Assembly (NCBI RefSeq): GCF_900764565.1
Contig: NZ_CAAFOM010000068.1
Location: 1 to 6,374 of the forward strand
Origin: an uncultured Catenibacterium sp.
GTDB lineage: Bacteria; Bacillota_I; Bacilli_A; Erysipelotrichales; Coprobacillaceae
Length of the DNA stretch: 6,374 nucleotides
Reading direction: 5' to 3'
The notes under the pieces are model-generated. The model saw only the letters and a program-made list of their open reading frames with translations, had not been told where the DNA came from and did not search any database. Of this stretch, positions 1 to 6,355 are shown in pieces. Position numbers and translations under genes: made by a program. Every line of letters starts with the position of its first letter. Position 1 is the stretch's first letter.

Positions 1-39
1 ATAATATAAGTAGGAATTTAAGGAAAATGAATCTTATAA

Positions 40-66
40 CTATCATAATCGTACTAATTGTGATAG
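40..66. repeat. Inverted repeat (dyad) upstream of glgC
   Basis: CTATCATAA at 40-48 and TTGTGATAG at 58-66 are inverted copies, with 8 of 9 positions complementary and the ninth a T/G pair, separated by 9 bases. The right arm overlaps the proposed -10 element. No T-run follows, so it is not an intrinsic terminator. It could be the operator of a dimeric repressor, but AT-rich DNA gives such dyads by chance fairly often. Confidence 0.35.
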
Positions 67-69
67 AAT
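61..69 (+). promoter_or_regulatory. Possible extended -10 promoter of the glg operon
   Basis: TG at 61-62, one base, then TAGAAT at 64-69 (5 of 6 to TATAAT) makes an extended -10 element, with transcription expected to start near 76. No good -35 hexamer lies 16-18 bases upstream (41-46 is TATCAT), so the call rests on the extended -10 alone. An alternative -10, CATAAT at 44-49, also lacks a -35. The position fits a leader of about 40 bases carrying the cre site and the ribosome binding site of glgC. Confidence 0.4.
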
Positions 70-81
70 AGATTTATCGAA

Positions 82-97
82 AAGAAAGCGATTACAT
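82..97. promoter_or_regulatory. cre site (CcpA catabolite-response element) of the glg operon
   Basis: The 16 bases fit the cre consensus WTGNNARCGNWWWCAW at every position but one (A instead of T at 83). The opposite strand also fits with only two mismatches, as expected for a pseudo-palindromic operator. It contains the central AGCGATTACA core at 87-96. It lies just after the presumed transcription start and before the ribosome binding site at 103-108, the usual place for CcpA-HPr(Ser-P) repression by blocking transcription. Inference: glycogen synthesis is under carbon catabolite control. A LacI-family regulator other than CcpA could use the same site. Confidence 0.65.
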
Positions 98-118
98 TTT
101 TTAGGAGGAGATAGAGAA

Positions 119-1246
119 ATGGGTAAAGAAATCGTTGCTATGATCCTAGCCGGTGGCCGTGGGACAAGATTAAAAGAATTGACTGCAAAAGTTGCTAAAC
201 CTGCTGTCTACTTTGGTGGTAAATATCGTATTATCGATTTCCCACTAAGTAACTGTGCCAATTCAGGTATTGATGTAGTAGGTGTTTTAACACAGTATGA
301 ATCAGTACTATTAGGAACTTATGTTGGTGCAGGTACTAAATGGGGGCTTGATGGTAACAATTCACTTGCTGCAATTTTACCAGCACGTGAAAGAGGCGAA
401 GTAGGTGCTACTTGGTATGCAGGTACAGCTGATGCAATCTATCAGAATATTAGCTTCTTAGATCAGTATAATCCAGAATATGTATTAATCTTATCTGGTG
501 ACCACATTTATAAGATGGATTATGAAGAAATGTTGAATGTGCATAAAGAAAAAGGTGCAGATTTAACAGTTGCGGTATTAAATGTTTCATTAAAAGAAGC
601 AAGCCGTTTCGGTATCATGAATACAGATGATAAAGGCTATATTTATGAATTCGAAGAAAAACCAGAAAAGCCAAAATCAACATTGGCTTCAATGGGTATT
701 TATATCTTTAACTATAAAGAATTACGTAAATACCTTATCGCAGATGCTGCAGATGAAAACAGTAAGCATGACTTTGGTATGAATATTATTCCTAGCATGC
801 TTGCAGATAAGAAGAAATTATATGCTTGGACTTTTGATGGCTATTGGAAAGATGTTGGAACTGTTGAAAGCTTATGGCAGGCAAATATGGACCTTCTTGA
901 TGATAAGGAACTTGACTTATATAACATCAAGAAAGACTGGAAGATCTATTCAGAAGATACACTTGGAAAACCTCAGTTAATTGGTTCAAAGGCAAGTGTT
1001 AAGAACTCACTTGTAACACAGGGCTGTGTTGTAAATGGTACAGTTGAAGGATCTGTTCTATTCAATAATGTTAACGTAGGTGAAGGTGCTCAGGTTATTG
1101 ATTCAGTATTAATGCCTGGTGTTCTTATTGAAGAAGGCGCTGTTGTCAAGAAAGCAATTATTGATGAAGGCGTTGTTGTTAAAGCTGGAACAGTTGTGAA
1201 CGAAGAAGCAAAAGAAGTCGCTTTAGTAAGTGGCAATAGCAGATAA
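119..1246 (+). CDS. glgC: Glucose-1-phosphate adenylyltransferase, catalytic subunit GlgC
   Basis: This enzyme makes ADP-glucose and pyrophosphate from glucose-1-phosphate and ATP, the committed step of bacterial glycogen synthesis in the cytoplasm. The 375 residues have the usual two parts. The nucleotidyltransferase domain (about 5-260) carries the nucleotide-binding LAGGRGTRL (10-18), AGTADAI (101-107), the metal-site SGDHIYKMDY with Asp128 (126-135), the sugar-phosphate-site EFEEKP with Lys181 (177-182) and GYWKDVGT (241-248). The C-terminal left-handed beta-helix (about 287-360) shows hexapeptide-like repeats. The length is normal for Firmicutes. The start is fixed by AGGAGG at 103-108, 10 bases ahead of ATG. 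It is the first gene of the glgC-glgD-glgA run, preceded by a cre site. Its partner is probably GlgD, encoded next. All key motifs are intact, so it should be active. Confidence 0.97.
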   Translation: MGKEIVAMILAGGRGTRLKELTAKVAKPAVYFGGKYRIIDFPLSNCANSGIDVVGVLTQYESVLLGTYVGAGTKWGLDGNNSLAAILPARERGEVGATWYAGTADAIYQNISFLDQYNPEYVLILSGDHIYKMDYEEMLNVHKEKGADLTVAVLNVSLKEASRFGIMNTDDKGYIYEFEEKPEKPKSTLASMGIYIFNYKELRKYLIADAADENSKHDFGMNIIPSMLADKKKLYAWTFDGYWKDVGTVESLWQANMDLLDDKELDLYNIKKDWKIYSEDTLGKPQLIGSKASVKNSLVTQGCVVNGTVEGSVLFNNVNVGEGAQVIDSVLMPGVLIEEGAVVKKAIIDEGVVVKAGTVVNEEAKEVALVSGNSR

Positions 1247-1260
1247 GGAGTGAAGAGCAA

Positions 1261-2370
1261 ATGGCAAATGTAGTAGGATTAATCAATTTACATAGTGATG
1301 TATCTTTGAAAGGATTAACAGAAAGACGTCCAGTTGCTTCAGTAAGCTTCTTGGGTCGTTATGGAGTCATCGACTTCGTATTATCTAACTTTTCAAATTC
1401 TCATATTGATAAAGTAGGTATTTTAGTAAAGGAAAAACCAAGATCATTATTAAAACATATTGGTTCTGGTAATGCATGGAACTTCAACTCTAAAAGAGGT
1501 GGTATTTCATTATTATATGATGAAAAGTATGCCAATAGTACAATGTACAACCATGACATCAACAATATGTTAGAAAATATTGCATTCTTAGAAAAAGCAA
1601 CTGAAGATTATGTTGTTATTTCACCAGCACATATCATTACTACTATGGATTTATCAGATGTTGTAGAAGCACATGAAAAATCTGGTTGTGATGTAACTGT
1701 TGTTTACAAGAAGATTAAGAATGCGAATGAAACATTTATAGGTTCTGATTTCTTAAAGATTAAAGACAAGCAGGTTGTTGATTTTGAATTAAATAAAGGT
1801 AATCGCAAAGATCGTGCAATCTCACTTGAAACTTATGTAATTAATAGAAAAGCTTTAATTAAGATGCTTAATAAAGCACAGAAAGTATCTGTATTCTATG
1901 ATTTAAGAGATACTTTAAATTATTTAAAAGATGAAATGAAGATCAACGCTTATGAATACAAAGGATTTGCAATGTGCATTGATTCATATGCAGCTTACTT
2001 CAAGACATCTCTTGAATTCCTTGATATTGATGTATCAACTCAGGCATTCAAGTCTAACTGGCCAATTTTCACAAATACTAACGATACACCACCTTCAAAG
2101 TATTTAAAGAATGCTGAAGTGAAGAGTTCATATATCGCAAACGGTGTATTTGTTGATGGTACTGTAGAAAACAGTATTTTAGGACGTAATGTTAAGATCG
2201 GTAAAGGTGCTGTTGTAAAGAACTCAATCTTATTCAGTGGTTCTTCAGTAGAAGCAGGCGCTCATCTTGAAAATGTCATCATGGATAAAGATGCTAAGGT
2301 TAAACATGTAAAAGAACTTGTTGGTGACCCAGCTGATCCATTGTATGTCAAAGAAGGTGACATTGTCTAA
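1261..2370 (+). CDS. glgD: GlgD, non-catalytic/regulatory subunit of ADP-glucose pyrophosphorylase
   Basis: This is a paralogue of the preceding GlgC with the same fold: a nucleotidyltransferase domain (about 1-260) and a left-handed beta-helix tail (about 283-350, for example GVFVDGTVENSILG at 295-308). The catalytic signatures are lost. The glycine-rich GGRGTR loop is replaced by HSDVSLKGLTER (11-22), the metal-binding GDH by PAH (122-124), and AGTADAI by YNHDINN (96-102). RYGVIDFVLSNF (33-44) still matches the GlgC core. In Geobacillus stearothermophilus and other Firmicutes, GlgD is inactive alone but raises activity in a GlgC/GlgD complex, and I infer the same here. The ribosome binding site AAGGAG (1245-1250) overlaps the glgC stop codon, with 10 bases to ATG. 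At 369 residues it is typical of the family. Confidence 0.95.
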   Translation: MANVVGLINLHSDVSLKGLTERRPVASVSFLGRYGVIDFVLSNFSNSHIDKVGILVKEKPRSLLKHIGSGNAWNFNSKRGGISLLYDEKYANSTMYNHDINNMLENIAFLEKATEDYVVISPAHIITTMDLSDVVEAHEKSGCDVTVVYKKIKNANETFIGSDFLKIKDKQVVDFELNKGNRKDRAISLETYVINRKALIKMLNKAQKVSVFYDLRDTLNYLKDEMKINAYEYKGFAMCIDSYAAYFKTSLEFLDIDVSTQAFKSNWPIFTNTNDTPPSKYLKNAEVKSSYIANGVFVDGTVENSILGRNVKIGKGAVVKNSILFSGSSVEAGAHLENVIMDKDAKVKHVKELVGDPADPLYVKEGDIV

Positions 2371-3800
2371 TGAGAATCGTCTTTGCTGCTGGTGAAGCAC
2401 TTCCTTATATCAAATCTGGAGGACTCGCTGACGTTATCGGTTCTTTACCTAAAGAACTTGTGAAAAAAGGACATGAATGTTATGTCATTCTTCCAAAGTA
2501 TCAGGATATTAAATTCCCTGAATCACTTGAATATGTGACTAACTTCTATTTATGGGTAGGATGGAGAAGATGCTACTGTGGTGTCTTTAAAGCAGTATAT
2601 GAAGGTGTGACTTATTTCTTTGTAGATAATGAACAGTATTTCAGAAGACCTGGTTTATATGGTTATGATGATGATTATGAAAGATTTGCATTCTATGACT
2701 TTGCAGTTCTTGAATGTTTATCTCGTTTAGATATCATGCCAGATATCTTATCATTACATGACTGGCAGGCTGCAATGATTGCACCTCTTTATAAAGAAAG
2801 ATATTGCTATTATGACTATTATGGAAATGTGAAAGTCACTTTCACAATCCACAATATCGCTTATCAAGGTAAATGTGATCCATTCTTATTGAATGACTTA
2901 TTCGGTTTGGATAATTATTTATATTACAATGGTAATGTACGTAATGATGATTGCATGAATATGATGAAAGCAGCCATTCTTTATTCAGATGCAATTACAA
3001 CTGTTTCTCCAACATATGCAAAAGAAATCTTAACAGATGCTTATGGTGAAGGATTACAGAATATCCTTGCTATGCGTAGTGATGATCTTTATGGTATTTT
3101 AAATGGTATCGACTATGATACTAATAATCCAGAAACAGATCCAAATATTCCTTACCATTTCAACGCAAATAGCGTTTATACAGAAAAGGTAAAAGATAAG
3201 CTTGCATTACAGGCTGAAGTGGGATTACCACAAGATTCTGATGTAGCACTTATTGGTATTGTTACAAGATTAACATGGCAGAAGGGTCTAGACTTGATCC
3301 TTAACCGTATGGAAGAACTTTTACAGAGAAAGGTTCAGCTTGTTATTCTTGGTGCAGGTGATAAGAAATATGAAGAACCATTAGAAGAAATTGCTGGATT
3401 TGGTAATCCAAAGATTTCATTACAGTTAAAGTATGACTTTGGCTTATCATGTCGTATCTATGCTGGATGTGATATGTTCTTAATGCCTTCATTATTTGAA
3501 CCATGCGGATTATCTCAGATGATGTCATTACGTTATGGTACAATTCCTATTGTCAGAGAAACTGGTGGATTAAAAGACAGTGTACAGCCATTCAATGAAT
3601 TTGATGGTACTGGTACTGGATTTAGTTTTGCAAACTATAATGCGCATGAAATGATGGACATTATTGATTATGCATTACATATCTACTATGATGAAAGAGA
3701 TCAATGGAATGGTTTGATTTATCGTGCCATGACAGAAAAATTAGACTGGGACCGTTCAGCAGATGAATACTTAAGAGTATTCGGTTCATTACTTGGTTAA
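2370..3800 (+). CDS. glgA: Glycogen synthase GlgA (ADP-glucose type, GT5 family)
   Basis: It transfers glucose from ADP-glucose to the non-reducing end of an alpha-1,4-glucan. The 476 residues equal the usual length and align with E. coli GlgA almost without shift. The N-terminal Rossmann domain has KSGGLADV (15-22, the KTGGL-type ADP-glucose loop), SLHDWQAA (128-135), HNIAYQG (161-167, His161) and NGIDYD (245-250). The C-terminal domain has TRLTWQKGLDL (299-309) with Arg300 and Lys305, and PSLFEPCGLSQ (373-383) with Glu377, then ETGGLKDSV (397-405). All expected catalytic and binding residues are present. Its ATG shares one base with the glgD stop codon (TAATG), and only a weak AAGGTG lies upstream (2354-2359), so translation is probably coupled to glgD. 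It uses the product of GlgC/GlgD. A hairpin terminator follows directly. Confidence 0.97.
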   Translation: MRIVFAAGEALPYIKSGGLADVIGSLPKELVKKGHECYVILPKYQDIKFPESLEYVTNFYLWVGWRRCYCGVFKAVYEGVTYFFVDNEQYFRRPGLYGYDDDYERFAFYDFAVLECLSRLDIMPDILSLHDWQAAMIAPLYKERYCYYDYYGNVKVTFTIHNIAYQGKCDPFLLNDLFGLDNYLYYNGNVRNDDCMNMMKAAILYSDAITTVSPTYAKEILTDAYGEGLQNILAMRSDDLYGILNGIDYDTNNPETDPNIPYHFNANSVYTEKVKDKLALQAEVGLPQDSDVALIGIVTRLTWQKGLDLILNRMEELLQRKVQLVILGAGDKKYEEPLEEIAGFGNPKISLQLKYDFGLSCRIYAGCDMFLMPSLFEPCGLSQMMSLRYGTIPIVRETGGLKDSVQPFNEFDGTGTGFSFANYNAHEMMDIIDYALHIYYDERDQWNGLIYRAMTEKLDWDRSADEYLRVFGSLLG

Positions 3801-3803
3801 TAC

Positions 3804-3831
3804 AAAGGTGGAGGTTTTCTTCCATCTTTTT
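3804..3831 (+). terminator. Intrinsic terminator after glgA
   Basis: An 11-base-pair stem (3804-3814 with 3819-3829, including two G-U pairs) closes a TTTT loop and runs into a T-tract at 3827-3831. It starts 4 bases after the glgA stop codon. The T-tract is short and interrupted by G at 3832, and the ribosome binding site of the next gene starts only 4 bases later (3836). It may therefore be partly read through, lowering rather than ending transcription. Confidence 0.75.
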
Positions 3832-3849
3832 GTTTAGGAGATGATAACT

Positions 3850-4170
3850 ATGAGTTTATTAGATAAAGTCAAAGAGTTTGCGGAAAGTGAAGAAGTACAA
3901 AAGGGTATTCAAAAGGTTAAAGAGAATACAGAAGAAATATTAAGTGAAGAGAATATTAATAAATGTGTTGATCGTGCCAAAGAGGCAGCAACCACTATTT
4001 CAGAATCAGATGCTTATAAAAAGGCCAAAGATGGTATAAAAAAGGTCACAGAGACAGAAGAATTCAAGGATGGTATGAATGATTTAAAGGACTTTGGAGC
4101 CAAAAGTCTTTCTCTTACATCAAAGGGACTTGATAAGCTATCAAAAAAATTAACTGATACAAAGAAATAA
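3850..4170 (+). CDS. Small charged helical protein of unknown function
   Basis: I do not recognise this 106-residue protein. It is very rich in Lys, Glu and Asp, has one Cys (39) and no Trp or Pro, no signal peptide and no membrane segment. It looks like amphipathic alpha-helix throughout. A degenerate unit of about 12 residues recurs: SEEVQKGIQKVK (13-24), SEENINKCVDRAK (32-44, one extra residue), SDAYKKAKDGIK (53-64) and TEEFKDGMNDLK (69-80). The pattern is Ser/Thr, acidic, then spaced Lys and aliphatic residues. This resembles LEA-like or surface-coating helical proteins, but only in general character. ATG at 3850 is preferred because AGGAG (3836-3840) is then 9 bases away; the in-frame ATG at 3841 touches that site. 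The gene sits between the glgA terminator and the cysS promoter with no room for its own promoter in the gap. Both Gln codons are CAA, whereas neighbours use CAG. Confidence 0.75.
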   Translation: MSLLDKVKEFAESEEVQKGIQKVKENTEEILSEENINKCVDRAKEAATTISESDAYKKAKDGIKKVTETEEFKDGMNDLKDFGAKSLSLTSKGLDKLSKKLTDTKK

Positions 4171-4184
4171 GAACGGCGTTTGTC

Positions 4185-4213
4185 TTGAAGAATAGATGAT
4201 AATTTGATATAGT
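4185..4213 (+). promoter_or_regulatory. Promoter of the cysS-mrnC-rlmB operon
   Basis: TTGAAG at 4185-4190 (4 of 6 to TTGACA), a 17-base spacer and TATAGT at 4208-4213 (5 of 6 to TATAAT) form a sigma-A type promoter. A TG at 4205-4206 one base before the -10 adds the extended -10 motif. Transcription should start near 4220, just before the first base-paired strand of the T-box leader (4225), which supports the call. Confidence 0.7.
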
Positions 4214-4219
4214 GAAATA

Positions 4220-4399
4220 AATTATAGATGAGAATGAATAGAACAAGAAGCTTACAGCGAGGATGAGATGGTGGAAGCATCTAGTGGAAGGTTCTAGGAT
4301 GCACCCATCTGAGTCTTTTTGAAAGAAAGAACGTTTGACTTGCGTTAAGAGTGAAAAGCTATGGTAAGGTGGATCGTCTTTATCATGAGCTTTTTTTAT
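4220..4399 (+). promoter_or_regulatory. T-box leader (tRNA-Cys sensing riboswitch) of cysS
   Basis: A leader of about 190 bases precedes cysS and has the T-box plan. Stem I can be closed by 4225-4230 with 4306-4311, continued by 4246-4253 with 4288-4295 (one mismatch), and topped by a 5-base-pair hairpin 4266-4282 with loop GTGGAAG. The specifier reads TGC at 4300-4302 (Cys), followed by A as usual, within GGATGCACC and then GAGT (4311-4314). Downstream, AACG...CGTTAAGAGTG (4330-4353) resembles the conserved stem II/F-box stretch. AAGGTGGATCGTC (4366-4378) is a degenerate T-box in which TGGA (4370-4373) would pair with the UCCA end of uncharged tRNA-Cys, whose usual discriminator is U73. Binding should prevent the terminator and let cysS, mrnC and rlmB be transcribed when Cys-tRNA is scarce. 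The antiterminator is poorly conserved. Confidence 0.82.
4354..4397 (+). terminator. Regulated terminator of the T-box leader
   Basis: AAAGCTATGGTAAGG (4355-4369) pairs with 4378-4393, giving 15 base pairs with two G-U pairs and one bulged G (4387). The loop is TGGATCGT, and the 3' arm merges into seven T (4391-4397). It lies 4 bases before the cysS ribosome binding site. Its loop contains the UGGA expected to bind tRNA, so formation of this hairpin and tRNA capture should be linked. Confidence 0.8.
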
Positions 4400-4413
4400 T
4401 TGAGGAGGATGTT

Positions 4414-5757
4414 ATGAGATTATTTAACACATTAACAAACAAGAAAGAAGAATTTAAGCCAATTGAAGAAGGTAAAGTTTCTATCTATATTTGTGGTCCT
4501 ACAGTTTATAACCATGCTCATATCGGGAATACACGCCCAATGATCGTATTTGATGTATTAAGACGTACTTTTGAATATCTAGGTAATGATGTGACTTTTG
4601 TATCTAACTATACAGATGTAGATGATAAGATCATCAAAGCCGCTAAAGCAGAAGGTATTACAGAAAAGGAACTCACTGATAAATATATCAAGGCATATGA
4701 AGATGTAAGAGCCGGATTAAATATTGAAGATCCTACATATAAACCAAGAGTGACTGAAACTATGCCTGAAATCATTGATTTCATCCAGGCATTAATTGAT
4801 AAGGGTTATGCTTATGAAGTAGATGGAGATGTTTATTTCCGTGTTACTAAGGTCAAAGAATATGGTATGTTATCTGGTATTAAGGTAGAAGATTTAATTG
4901 CTGGTGCCAGTGATCGTACTCTATCTGAAGATGACAAGAAGAAAGAAAGTACAACTGACTTCGCATTATGGAAGAAGACAAACGAAGGTATTCAGTTTGA
5001 TACACCTTGGTCAAAAGGTAGACCAGGATGGCATACTGAATGTGTTGTCATGATCAATAAGTTATTCAAGGATGGTAAGATTGATATCCATGGTGGAGGA
5101 CAGGACTTAAAGTTCCCTCATCATGAAAATGAAATTGCTCAGTCTATGGCTTATAATGGTCATCCTATCGCCAACTATTGGATGCATAACCAGATGATCA
5201 ATATCGATGGTGAAAAGATGTCTAAGTCTTTAGGTAATGTATTATGGGCTAAAGATTTAATTGTAGAATTTGGATGCAATGTATTTAAATGGTTGATGTT
5301 ATCTACTCACTATCGTAACCCATTGAATATGACTGATGATGTTATTGCAGGGGTACGTAAAGAAGTATCAAAGGTAGAAAATGCGACTAAGAACGCCTCT
5401 TTATATTTACAGGTGAACCATGTCCCTGCCCATGATTATAAGAAAGAAACTGTGGATGCCATGGTTACTGCATTAGAAGATGACTTAAATACTTCACTTG
5501 CCTTAACACAGATTCTAGATCAGGTAAAAGTACTCAATCAGGTGATGCGTGTAAGAGAAAAAGACAATGATGTCATTGCAACTGAATATGCCACACTTGT
5601 AAAGATGGGTGATGTCTTAGGCTTCTTATTTGAAGGGACTAAGTTAAGTGAAGAAGATATCGCTTTATATGAAGAATGGAATGCTTATAAGAAAGAAAAG
5701 AACTTTGATGAAGCAGACCGTGTGAGAAAAGAATTAACTGAAAGAGGCATTCTCTAA
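4414..5757 (+). CDS. cysS: Cysteinyl-tRNA synthetase
   Basis: It charges tRNA-Cys with cysteine using ATP, in the cytoplasm. It is a class I synthetase of 447 residues, slightly shorter than many relatives (about 460-470). It has YICGPTVYNHAHIGNTRP (25-42) with the HIGH-type motif HIGN (36-39), the KMSKS loop (268-272) and GWHTEC (205-210). HGGGQDLKFPHHENEIAQS covers 226-244. By family alignment the zinc ligands for cysteine selection are Cys27, Cys210, His236 and Glu240, all present. The C-terminal anticodon-binding part (about 310-447) is complete. ATG at 4414 has GAGGAGG (4402-4408) five bases ahead. An in-frame GTG at 4351 would add 21 residues, but those codons lie in the T-box terminator hairpin, so it is rejected. 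Expression should be induced by uncharged tRNA-Cys. It overlaps mrnC by one base. Confidence 0.97.
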   Translation: MRLFNTLTNKKEEFKPIEEGKVSIYICGPTVYNHAHIGNTRPMIVFDVLRRTFEYLGNDVTFVSNYTDVDDKIIKAAKAEGITEKELTDKYIKAYEDVRAGLNIEDPTYKPRVTETMPEIIDFIQALIDKGYAYEVDGDVYFRVTKVKEYGMLSGIKVEDLIAGASDRTLSEDDKKKESTTDFALWKKTNEGIQFDTPWSKGRPGWHTECVVMINKLFKDGKIDIHGGGQDLKFPHHENEIAQSMAYNGHPIANYWMHNQMINIDGEKMSKSLGNVLWAKDLIVEFGCNVFKWLMLSTHYRNPLNMTDDVIAGVRKEVSKVENATKNASLYLQVNHVPAHDYKKETVDAMVTALEDDLNTSLALTQILDQVKVLNQVMRVREKDNDVIATEYATLVKMGDVLGFLFEGTKLSEEDIALYEEWNAYKKEKNFDEADRVRKELTERGIL

Positions 5758-6155
5758 TGCGTCCAGAGCTGATGAATGCACTCGCTGTCGCTTATTTAGG
5801 TGATGCAGTCTTTGAAGTATATGTCCGTGAATATTTACTCACCCAGAAGGGTATTATGAAGCCTCATGAATTACAGAGAGCTTCTATCAAGTATGTCAGT
5901 GCTTATGCTCATGCAGGCTTTATGAAATATGCCCTTTCTAAAAACTTCTTTACTGAAGAAGAAGTGCGTCTGTTTAAGCGTGGACGTAACTGCAAAGGAC
6001 ATTCAGTAAAGAATAAATCAGTTGTTGTACATAACCAGTCTTCTGGTTTTGAATCAATGATTGGACATCTTTATCTTACTAAGCAGACAGAAAGATTAGA
6101 TGAAATATTTGAATTATTTAAGAAATATGTGGAAGAAGAGGAAGTGACAAAGTGA
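5757..6155 (+). CDS. mrnC: Mini-ribonuclease III (Mini-III)
   Basis: Mini-III is an RNase III catalytic domain without a double-stranded-RNA-binding domain. In Bacillus subtilis it trims 23S rRNA precursor ends, helped by ribosomal protein L3. The 132 residues hold only that domain. AVAYLGDAVFEVYVR (10-24) contains the signature with Asp16 and Glu20. KRGRNCKGHSVKN (74-86) is the conserved basic stretch. GFESMIGHLYL (97-107) carries the second acidic motif with Glu99. All expected acidic residues for the two-metal site are present. Its ATG shares one base with the cysS stop codon (TAATG), with AGAGG at 5743-5747 nine bases upstream. Its stop overlaps the start of rlmB, so the three genes are probably co-transcribed and translationally coupled. 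The same order, cysS-mrnC-rlmB, is known in Bacillus. Confidence 0.95.
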   Translation: MRPELMNALAVAYLGDAVFEVYVREYLLTQKGIMKPHELQRASIKYVSAYAHAGFMKYALSKNFFTEEEVRLFKRGRNCKGHSVKNKSVVVHNQSSGFESMIGHLYLTKQTERLDEIFELFKKYVEEEEVTK

Positions 6156-6355
6156 AAGAATGGATTTATGGTAAAAACACCGTCAAAGAACTATTAACAG
6201 GACCAAGACAGGTTTATGAAGTAATGATTCAGAACCAGTCAAAGAATGATGATATTGTGAAGTTGTGTCGCAAGAATAATATAAAAATGAGGATGACGGA
6301 TAAGAATGGCTTTATTAAACTTGTAGGGAATGTAAACCATCAGGGTGTTATGGCA
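6152..6355 (+). CDS. rlmB: 23S rRNA 2'-O-methyltransferase RlmB (N-terminal part only)
   Basis: RlmB/TrmH-family (SpoU) enzymes methylate a ribose of 23S rRNA (Gm2251 in E. coli) with S-adenosylmethionine. Only the first 68 residues are here. WIYGKNTVKELL (4-15) is the start of the L7Ae-like substrate-binding domain, and NHQGVMA (62-68) is the typical linker into the methyltransferase domain, which is missing. The GTG start at 6152 overlaps the mrnC stop by four bases (GTGA), with GAGG at 6138-6141 about 10 bases ahead. No ATG fits the family N-terminus better. The reading frame stays open to the window end, but the codons after 6355 come from sequencing adapter and not from the gene. Other SpoU-family members are possible, but gene order and the motifs favour RlmB. 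Confidence 0.88.

Noticed and set aside
44..49. CATAAT as the main -10 of glgC
   Set aside because: It has no -35 hexamer at 16-18 bases and no TG extension. The element at 61-69 is slightly better placed.
3343..3543. Open frame of 66 codons on the minus strand
   Set aside because: It lies entirely antisense to the conserved catalytic part of glgA, with no family resemblance. It is a shadow of the real gene.
3841..3849. Earlier ATG (Met-Ile-Thr) for the small helical protein
   Set aside because: It abuts the AGGAG motif with no spacer. ATG at 3850 has a normal 9-base spacing.
4014..4280. Open frame of 88 codons on the minus strand
   Set aside because: It is antisense to the small gene and to the cysS promoter and T-box. 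Its hydrophobic, Phe- and Ser-rich product reflects the complement of Lys/Glu-rich codons.
4351..4413. In-frame GTG start adding 21 residues to CysRS
   Set aside because: These codons coincide with the T-box and terminator hairpin and have no proper ribosome binding site. The family N-terminus begins at the ATG at 4414, which has GAGGAGG five bases ahead.
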